Below, piece by piece: positions 15,428 through 21,572 of a DNA stretch of 24,045 nucleotides. The translations under genes were made by a program, and so were the position numbers. The stretch is taken from assembly GCA_031367345.1 (NCBI GenBank), contig JANLPR010000141.1:1-24045 (forward strand), given 5' to 3'. Under the pieces are notes generated by a model. That model was given only the letters and a program-made list of their open reading frames with translations. It had not been told where the DNA came from and searched no databases. The stretch's first letter is position 1; every line of letters starts with the position of its first letter. The stretch is from JADKIH01 sp031367345 (GTDB taxonomy: Bacteria; Bacteroidota; Bacteroidia; AKYH767-A; 2013-40CM-41-45).

Positions 15428-16645
15428 TTATTTAGAATCAAAAGCATCTCTAAGACCATTTGCCACAAACGTAAAAGCCATAGTCATAATCATAATGGCG
15501 ATACCGGGAAGAATGGCTAGATACGCCGAACCGGGAATAATGATATACCCATAATTTTCTTTGATCATTGACCCCCAACTTGGAGTTGGTGGCTGTGCTC
15601 CTATTCCCAGAAAACTTAGTCCGGCTTCCAATAAAATTGCTGTCGAAAAATTTGCCGCTGCCACCACAAGTACTGGTCCGACAATATTCGGTAACATATG
15701 AAAAAGTATGATACGAGAATTTTTATACCCCAATGCTTTACCCGCTGAAACATATTCTAGTTCGCGCACTGCAAATAATTGTCCGCGGACAATTCTAGCC
15801 ACATCTACCCACATTGTTAAACCAACAGCAATGAATACTTGAGTGAACCCTTTTCCCATTACCAAAGTAATCGCAATTACTAGCAGCAACGTAGGAATAG
15901 ACCAGGTAACATTGATCAGCCATAATACCAACGAGTCTATTTTACCTCTGAAAAAACCGGCCATAGATCCCATAAATACTCCAACGATCAAAGAAATCAA
16001 TACCGCTACTAATCCCACACCAAAAGTGACGCGCGTGCCGGCAAGTATCCTACTCAGCAAATCACGTCCGTAGCGATCTGTCCCAAAATAAAACGTCCTC
16101 TCTATCAACGATTCGTCTTTCAAACGCAATGACAATTCAGAAAGCGAATACTGATGCATAATATTATCAGAACCGATTGCACTAATAAGATTGCCATCGA
16201 AAGTTACCGCTGTTCTATCTTTTATCGATGTGGCAATGCGGGCAATGTTCAGCGTATCGTATTTTGCTAATTCTATTCCATCACCTGTAAATTCACGGTA
16301 AACAATTTTATCGCCTACCATTTTAGTATCATAGACAGGAATAAAATCGTATCGGTCTTTTCTTCCAAAAAATAAACGTTCGAAAATATTTTCTACTTCA
16401 ATCGATTTTTTAGGAAGCTTCAACATTTGGACTGTAAACCCTGGCGACTGATTACTCAATGCCAAATTCATTCGATTGCTAAGGGGAGTATTGTCAGGAA
16501 TAAAAACGTAAGCGAAAAGTGAAATAAAAATTGCTAAGCAAATAAAGATAAGTCCTACAAAGGCAAGTGGATTCGATTCGAAACGACGCCAAACTTTTTT
16601 TCCGGGCGACTCACCGGTTTCTATTTTACTTTTCTTCCTTTCCAT
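15428..16645 (-). CDS. OppC/DppC-like ABC transporter permease with a long extracytoplasmic insertion
   Basis: 405 residues. ATG 16645 was chosen: a start at 16729 would extend it deep into the preceding gene with a Cys-rich stretch unlike the family. The first membrane helix (about 28-50) is followed by about 136 residues before the GTDRYGRDLLSR motif (188-199). The usual OppC has only a few dozen there, so some 90-100 extra residues face the periplasm. The rest is a standard permease domain with several membrane helices and the coupling loop EYVSAGKALGYKNSRIILFH plus MLPN, which contacts the ATPase. AGLSFLGIGAQPPTPSWG near the end is typical of peptide and nickel permeases. No OppB, ATPase or binding protein is adjacent. 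It overlaps the upstream glycosyltransferase gene by 25 bases. Substrate: probably peptides, by family only. Confidence 0.85.
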   Translation of the reverse strand: MERKKSKIETGESPGKKVWRRFESNPLAFVGLIFICLAIFISLFAYVFIPDNTPLSNRMNLALSNQSPGFTVQMLKLPKKSIEVENIFERLFFGRKDRYDFIPVYDTKMVGDKIVYREFTGDGIELAKYDTLNIARIATSIKDRTAVTFDGNLISAIGSDNIMHQYSLSELSLRLKDESLIERTFYFGTDRYGRDLLSRILAGTRVTFGVGLVAVLISLIVGVFMGSMAGFFRGKIDSLVLWLINVTWSIPTLLLVIAITLVMGKGFTQVFIAVGLTMWVDVARIVRGQLFAVRELEYVSAGKALGYKNSRIILFHMLPNIVGPVLVVAAANFSTAILLEAGLSFLGIGAQPPTPSWGSMIKENYGYIIIPGSAYLAILPGIAIMIMTMAFTFVANGLRDAFDSK

Positions 16646-17736
16646 TGATAATTTGAAAACGGCACTGCCGCTCCTACTATTGCAATATATAGCCAGTAAA
16701 CAGGTTGTAAAATAAAAATTAGAGGCCAACTTGATTTTTCCCCTAACCCTCTACTTACATTTTTCAGAAACAATGTTTCACCGGCAACTTTGATAAATAC
16801 TGAGGCTAAAAATATCAAATAGTTTTGCGGATATATCAACAACGTCAGCATTTGAATGAACAATCCAACGTGAACAAACCAAGCCAAAATTGCTATGGCA
16901 ACTGTTAAGAGCGAAAGTGTAAATGGAATTTTCGTTGCCCATCTACGACGTTGCTGCCAAAACAAATGAAGGGTATTCTGAACTTCGCTACGAACGATTG
17001 CCGATGCTGAGGCCTGATAAAATAAAGATGCCGGATCATTTCGACTTAATTTCTGCATCAACTGTGTATCGTCGCCGGAGGAATATGTATTGCCGGAAAA
17101 ACCTTTCACATTCAAATAGGCTTTTCGCCTATAACTCAAATTTGCACCATTACACATCATTGCTTTCCCATGGTTCATTGCACCACCTGAGATTCCTGTG
17201 AGTCCAATCATTTCTAGTTGCTGAAGCAATCCCAACAACGACTTTTTACCTGCTAACACAACAGGTCCGGCAACCATCTCAACTGTTGGTATCGCGAAAG
17301 GCTTTACCATTGTATGAACCCAATCTTTCTCAACACTACAATCAGCATCTGTGGTGAGAATAATTTCACCGCTAGCGTTTTTTATTCCGAGATCAATTGC
17401 ATGTTTCTTCCCTATGTTAATCGATAAATGCAATTGAAAATGACTATTTATATTCATCGAAATAAATTCATTTATTATCTGAATAGTATTGTCTTCAGAA
17501 TGGTCATCTACAATAATCACATTTAATTTTTCTTTTGGATAGTTTTGTTGTGATAAAGACCGAAGGAGCCGAACGATTGATTTTTCTTCGTTTCTACAAG
17601 CAACAACAACTGTTACTGTGGGTAAAACAAAATTTTCAGCCGGGCAATTTTTAACAGACGTCCATCCTTTTATACACCAATAGAGAAAGATGACATAAAG
17701 TACACATAGAAATAATAAGATGAAAGCAAAGATCAT
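16621..17736 (-). CDS. Membrane-bound family 2 glycosyltransferase
   Basis: 371 residues. An N-terminal membrane helix (about 2-20) is followed by a GT-A domain: VTVVVACRNEE, IIVDDHSEDNT (Asp77, Asp78), the metal-binding DAD (130-132), GDD (221-223) and QQRRRW (261-266). This D,D,D,QxxRW pattern marks GT2 enzymes, often processive or acting on lipid-linked acceptors, using nucleotide sugars on the cytoplasmic side. Two or three hydrophobic segments close the protein. It starts with a 4-base ATGA overlap with the stop codon of the flippase-like gene, so the two are translationally coupled. The permease gene overlaps its 3' end. The product could be a glycolipid or surface polysaccharide; the sequence does not tell which. 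Confidence 0.9.
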   Translation of the reverse strand: MIFAFILLFLCVLYVIFLYWCIKGWTSVKNCPAENFVLPTVTVVVACRNEEKSIVRLLRSLSQQNYPKEKLNVIIVDDHSEDNTIQIINEFISMNINSHFQLHLSINIGKKHAIDLGIKNASGEIILTTDADCSVEKDWVHTMVKPFAIPTVEMVAGPVVLAGKKSLLGLLQQLEMIGLTGISGGAMNHGKAMMCNGANLSYRRKAYLNVKGFSGNTYSSGDDTQLMQKLSRNDPASLFYQASASAIVRSEVQNTLHLFWQQRRRWATKIPFTLSLLTVAIAILAWFVHVGLFIQMLTLLIYPQNYLIFLASVFIKVAGETLFLKNVSRGLGEKSSWPLIFILQPVYWLYIAIVGAAVPFSNYQWKGRKVK

Positions 17737-18719
17737 TCTGCTTTCTCCTTTCCAAATTTGAAATCGACCATTAACACCGCGCCAATAAGTGCAGGCAAAG
17801 CAAGATTAATAATCCATAATGCAAAAACGGCATTTAAGATTGGTACATTATCATTTCCTAACATTGAAAAAAAGTAAACCGCCGCTGCACCACGTACGCC
17901 TATTTCTGTTAAAAGAAAAGTAGGAACAACGGTAATAACCAAGTAAGTCATAGATATCATCACCAATGCAGGGAAAATCTCAACTTGTCCTCCGAACATT
18001 TTAATCAATAGAAAAAACTGTAGTGTAAAAATTGCATATCTTAAAATTGCACCGGCCAAAACCTTTACAAGTTCAATTGTTTGGTATTGTTCCAGCACGT
18101 GAAACATTTGCTTTCTTTTCTCAGTAAATTTTATTCGACTTAATGGCTTTACTAGCAAACGAACATTTAAAAAACCAATGATCGATACGATTGCAACGAT
18201 AAAGAGCATTACAGAAAATAACAATGAAAAATAAATTGGATAATCAGTATAGCTCTCAAAAAATATAACAGAAGCAAAAGCACCAAAGAGCAAGGTGACA
18301 ATAAGCTGACTAAAATTCTCTATCACGGTAACCAAAGTAGCTTGGATTTTATCTGCGCTATTGAGGTGAAATACTCGACCAGCATATTCGCCAATTCTGT
18401 TTGGAGTAAATAGACTAACTGTGAGTCCGGAAAGTGTTGCCTCCAGCGAACGTGACAATGAAATAGGTTCTAATTTCAGGATCATCAACCTCCATTTCCA
18501 CGCCTCTACCAGCCAATTAAAAAACATTAGCATAAGGACGATCGACAAATAAACAAAAGTGGAAGTTTGCGTGAATGCTTGACCTAATTCATATAAATAA
18601 TGATCGGCATCTTTTTCATTCGTTACTTTATAATAGACAAAATAAAAGGCAGATGCTGCCAGCAGAAATTTGAATATTCGGCGTCCGAAAATGGAATAAT
18701 TTGTCTTACTTTGTTGCAT
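17733..18719 (-). CDS. Flippase-like UPF0104/LPG synthase TM-domain family membrane protein
   Basis: 328 residues with about eight hydrophobic segments. ATG 18719 was chosen; a start at 18839 would run into ruvC on the other strand and add 40 residues unlike the family. The pattern GLTVSLFTPNRIGEYAGRVFHL and the run of membrane helices match the YbhN/AglD/MprF-N-terminal type (lysylphosphatidylglycerol synthase transmembrane family), thought to move or help make lipid-linked molecules. No aminoacyl transferase domain is attached. It is first in a unit with the glycosyltransferase, which it overlaps by four bases, so the pair may act together on a glycolipid. A 70-base divergent gap separates it from ruvC. 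Confidence 0.8.
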   Translation of the reverse strand: MQQSKTNYSIFGRRIFKFLLAASAFYFVYYKVTNEKDADHYLYELGQAFTQTSTFVYLSIVLMLMFFNWLVEAWKWRLMILKLEPISLSRSLEATLSGLTVSLFTPNRIGEYAGRVFHLNSADKIQATLVTVIENFSQLIVTLLFGAFASVIFFESYTDYPIYFSLLFSVMLFIVAIVSIIGFLNVRLLVKPLSRIKFTEKRKQMFHVLEQYQTIELVKVLAGAILRYAIFTLQFFLLIKMFGGQVEIFPALVMISMTYLVITVVPTFLLTEIGVRGAAAVYFFSMLGNDNVPILNAVFALWIINLALPALIGAVLMVDFKFGKEKAE

Positions 18720-18789
18720 AGAAAAGTTCTCCAAGTTAATGAAACATTCAATTAACTTTTTCGAGAAAAAAAAGTAATCATCCACAGCT

Positions 18790-19362
18790 TTGACAACAAC
18801 AGAAAAAATAATTTTAGGCATCGATCCCGGAACGAACATTATGGGATATGGAATTATTTCTGTGAATGGAAAAGTAGTAAAATTAATTTCTTTGGGGGTG
18901 ATTTCGCTCGAGAAATACGATGGTCATTCGTTGAAACTGAAAAACATTTTTGAAAAGACACTAGGACTGATTGATGGTTATCACCCTGATGAACTTGCTA
19001 TTGAAGCCCCATTCTTCGGAAAAAATGTGCAGTCGATGCTAAAACTAGGTCGAGCGCAAGGAGTGGCCATGGCCGCAGGCTTATACCGAAGTATTCCTAT
19101 TTTCGAATACTCGCCAAAAACCATCAAGCAAAGTATTACCGGCAATGGAAACTCCTCTAAGGAGCAAGTCGCTGCTATGCTACAAACTCTTTTGGGTTAT
19201 CAAGAAACGCCTCAATACCTCGATGCAACCGATGGACTTGCAGTGGCGTTATGCCATCATTTTAAAGGCGATGAAACGCACGTAACTCCAAAAAGTAAAG
19301 GAGCAAAAAAAGGATCGTGGAGTGCTTTCGTTACTGCGAATCCTGATAAGCTAACGAAGTAA
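18790..19362 (+). CDS. ruvC: Holliday junction resolvase RuvC
   Basis: 190 residues. RuvC cuts Holliday junctions together with RuvAB in recombination and repair. The acidic catalytic residues are present: Asp12 in LGIDPGTNIMGYG, Glu72 in AIEAPFFGKN, and Asp145 and Asp148 in YLDATDGLAVALCHH. KLGRAQGVAM and the basic SPKTIKQSITGNG loop also fit. The start is taken as TTG 18790, because an in-frame stop lies at 18775-18777 and the next ATG (18841) falls after the catalytic Asp12. The C-terminus has an extra basic tail (KSKGAKKGSW) beyond the core. It is transcribed alone, convergent with the HIT gene; the 100 bases between them show no clear terminator. Confidence 0.96.
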   Translation: MTTTEKIILGIDPGTNIMGYGIISVNGKVVKLISLGVISLEKYDGHSLKLKNIFEKTLGLIDGYHPDELAIEAPFFGKNVQSMLKLGRAQGVAMAAGLYRSIPIFEYSPKTIKQSITGNGNSSKEQVAAMLQTLLGYQETPQYLDATDGLAVALCHHFKGDETHVTPKSKGAKKGSWSAFVTANPDKLTK

Positions 19363-19462
19363 TAAGAAATCTTCTCTGCCATTAATTATTCCAACTTGTA
19401 TGATTCAAGATTGAATAGAAAATAAATAACATCGGAGAACTTTTTTCAGTAATAAGCAAGCC

Positions 19463-19855
19463 TTAAAATGCTTTAGTAATTGCTGCCGCCGTTTCTTTCA
19501 TCACGTCAGCCGAAAATGACAACTTAGCATTAGCAAAATTCATATCAGAAACTTTATTCATTGGAATCAAGTGAATGTGCGCATGAGGAACTTCTAATCC
19601 TATCACAGCAACACCAACACGCTTACAAGGCACTGCTTTACCAAGTGCTTTCGCAACGGTTTGAGCAAAGGTCCAAAGTGAACGATATTGTTCTGAATCA
19701 AGATCGAAAATATAATCGATCTCTTTTTTAGGTATTACCAATGTATGGCCAAGAGCCAACGGACTCACATCTAAAAAAGCCAAAAAGTTTTCATCTTCTG
19801 CTACTTTGTAACAAGGAATTTCTCCGTTGACAATTTTTGTGAAGATAGAAGCCAT
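19463..19855 (-). CDS. HIT-family nucleotide-binding protein
   Basis: 130 residues from ATG 19855; a GTG codon directly before it is the less likely start. The histidine triad is HAHIHLIP (His91, His93, His95), the active site that hydrolyses nucleotide phosphoramidates or related bonds. GHTLVIPKKEIDYIFDL and the N-terminal IFTKIVNGEIPCYKV are typical of the Hint/HinT branch. It follows greA after 32 bases on the same strand, a frequent pairing in Bacteroidota, and is probably co-transcribed. The natural substrate is not known from the sequence. Confidence 0.94.
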   Translation of the reverse strand: MASIFTKIVNGEIPCYKVAEDENFLAFLDVSPLALGHTLVIPKKEIDYIFDLDSEQYRSLWTFAQTVAKALGKAVPCKRVGVAVIGLEVPHAHIHLIPMNKVSDMNFANAKLSFSADVMKETAAAITKAF

Positions 19856-19887
19856 CACTTAATTTATTTTTTCTTTGATAAAAAAAA

Positions 19888-20364
19888 TTATTCTACTCTG
19901 GATATATTGATAATCTCAAATTGCAATTGACCATTCGGCACGGAGATCTCGGCAACTTCGCCTACTTTTTTTCCCAACAATCCTTTTCCAATTGGAGAGG
20001 TAACTGAAATTTTTCCTGACTTAAGATCAGCTTCGTTTTCTGCTACTAAAAGATACGTCATTTCAGAGTTATTGGCTTTGTTACGGATCTTTACTTTTGA
20101 TAACACCATCGCTTTTGTTGTATCAACTTTACTCTCATCCAAAATTCGGGCATTGGCAACTACCGCTTCCAACTTCGATATTCTCAACTCTAATAATCCT
20201 TGTGCATCTTTGGCTGCATCGTATTCTGCATTCTCTGAAAGATCTCCTTTATCGCGTGCTTCTGCAATCTGACGTGAAATAAATGGGCGCTCGACAGTCT
20301 TTAGTTGATTCAGTTCATCCTGCAACTTTTTAAGTCCTTCTGCTGTGAAATATTGTAATGACAT
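19888..20364 (-). CDS. greA: Transcription elongation factor GreA
   Basis: 158 residues, full length for GreA. The N-terminal coiled coil carries the tip DLSENAEYDAAKDAQ, with the acidic residues Asp41 and Glu44 that reach the RNA polymerase active site and promote cleavage of backtracked RNA. The C-terminal FKBP-like domain includes ISVTSPIGKGLLGKKVGE and FEIINI. It is the first gene of a two-gene unit with the HIT gene. Its promoter must lie in the 40 bases between its start and the upstream terminator; no clear TAnnTTTG was found there. Confidence 0.98.
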   Translation of the reverse strand: MSLQYFTAEGLKKLQDELNQLKTVERPFISRQIAEARDKGDLSENAEYDAAKDAQGLLELRISKLEAVVANARILDESKVDTTKAMVLSKVKIRNKANNSEMTYLLVAENEADLKSGKISVTSPIGKGLLGKKVGEVAEISVPNGQLQFEIINISRVE

Positions 20365-20404
20365 CTTCTAATAATTTATGTTCTGACTTCTTTATAAATT
20401 AAAA

Positions 20405-20436
20405 AAACAAGACTCCGCTTTGGCAGAGTCTTGTTT
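20405..20436 (-). terminator. Intrinsic terminator after the PorV/PorQ-family gene
   Basis: An 11-bp perfect outer stem (20405-20415 and 20426-20436) with a small inner pairing. On the minus strand it ends in a U-run (A-run 20401-20407 on the plus strand). It lies 28 bases after the stop codon of the barrel gene and separates it from greA. Confidence 0.9.
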
Positions 20437-20463
20437 GTCTTGCAAATATAATAAATTTATTTT

Positions 20464-21537
20464 TTACAAATTAAAACGGACCCCAAAACTGTGGATACCA
20501 TCCCAAGGCTTGGTTGATCGATATGAATAATCGATTCCGAATTTCTTACCGGAAGAACCAAGAGGCACTTCTACCGTCATTCCGGCTGATGGGCCTGAGT
20601 ATACAGTGGTACGTAAATCGTTGTTAAAGAGATTATCTTCATAAGTAAAACCTCCGCGCAACATGAACATTTTTCTGAATGAATATTGTAATCCGGCAGA
20701 GTATTGGTCGTTTGTGAATGAATTCGAAGTAAAATTGCCTGCAAGTGTTAGTTGATGATCTTTTGCTAGTTCAAAATCGTAAGCCGCACCTATGTTTACC
20801 AACGAAGGCATTTCAAATCCTTCTGTGCGTTGATTTACTGTTAAAGAATACACCTGACTTGTATTTGGTGCATTTACACGAGTTGACAATCCATCACCAC
20901 CAAAATTCAATGGCGTTCCTACGTTACGTAAGGCAATTCCGAAGTGAATGTTGTTACGATCATCGTTTGTACCTGTTAAATACTGAATTCCCGCATCTAA
21001 AGCCAATCCAGAAGCGTTTAAGTTAGAAATGCTTTCGTCTATAATACGAAGTGTAAAGCCTCCTGAGATCGAATTAGAGAACGTTTTAGCGTATGATATT
21101 CCTAAGTTAATATATTGTGGAGAATAGGTCCCTAAAGATGGCTCCGGCTGATCTACTGTCGTTATTTGAACTTCTCCAAACGACATTGAAACCAAGCTCA
21201 CTCCTAATACTCCGCTCTCGCCCATTTTCTGAGTAATTCCGAATGCATTAAGTGTAATTCCCGATCCTTGTAAATAGTTGGAATGACTAAAAAGAACTTC
21301 CGTCTTTTTAGTAAATGCTGTTCCGGCAACATTCAGGAACTGACTTTCCAGCCCTTCCACAGAACCACTATTTGCTCCTCCCCATCCCGATGAACGAGCC
21401 CAAGGATTGATCAATAATTCTGTTGCTCCTGCCTGTCCTGCACGATCAGGATTTCCTGCCTCTACTTTTGAAGTAGGTAGCATAACCGACAATGCAAGTG
21501 CCAGGGTAAACAACTTTGATATATAAACAGGTTTCAT
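20464..21537 (-). CDS. PorV/PorQ-family outer-membrane beta-barrel protein
   Basis: 357 residues with a signal peptide (about 1-27, ending in KVEA). The mature N-terminus has the family pattern AGATELLINPWARSSGWGGA followed by LNVAGTAF, as in T9SS-associated PorV and PorQ proteins. The remainder is a series of amphipathic strands ending in Phe-Asn-Leu (FGVRFNL). PorV shuttles T9SS cargo from the translocon to the attachment machinery. Whether this is the canonical PorV, PorQ or a paralogue cannot be settled here. It follows the large secreted protein gene by 35 bases on the same strand, so the two are probably co-transcribed, and a terminator follows. Confidence 0.8.
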   Translation of the reverse strand: MKPVYISKLFTLALALSVMLPTSKVEAGNPDRAGQAGATELLINPWARSSGWGGANSGSVEGLESQFLNVAGTAFTKKTEVLFSHSNYLQGSGITLNAFGITQKMGESGVLGVSLVSMSFGEVQITTVDQPEPSLGTYSPQYINLGISYAKTFSNSISGGFTLRIIDESISNLNASGLALDAGIQYLTGTNDDRNNIHFGIALRNVGTPLNFGGDGLSTRVNAPNTSQVYSLTVNQRTEGFEMPSLVNIGAAYDFELAKDHQLTLAGNFTSNSFTNDQYSAGLQYSFRKMFMLRGGFTYEDNLFNNDLRTTVYSGPSAGMTVEVPLGSSGKKFGIDYSYRSTKPWDGIHSFGVRFNL

Positions 21538-21572
21538 ATGACTTGTTTTTCTGTAGCTAGTTAATGTGTAAA

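Noticed and set aside
20745..21026. Open frame on the plus strand opposite the PorV/PorQ-family gene
   Set aside because: It is antisense to a barrel protein with a clear signal peptide and family motifs, and has no start context or domain.
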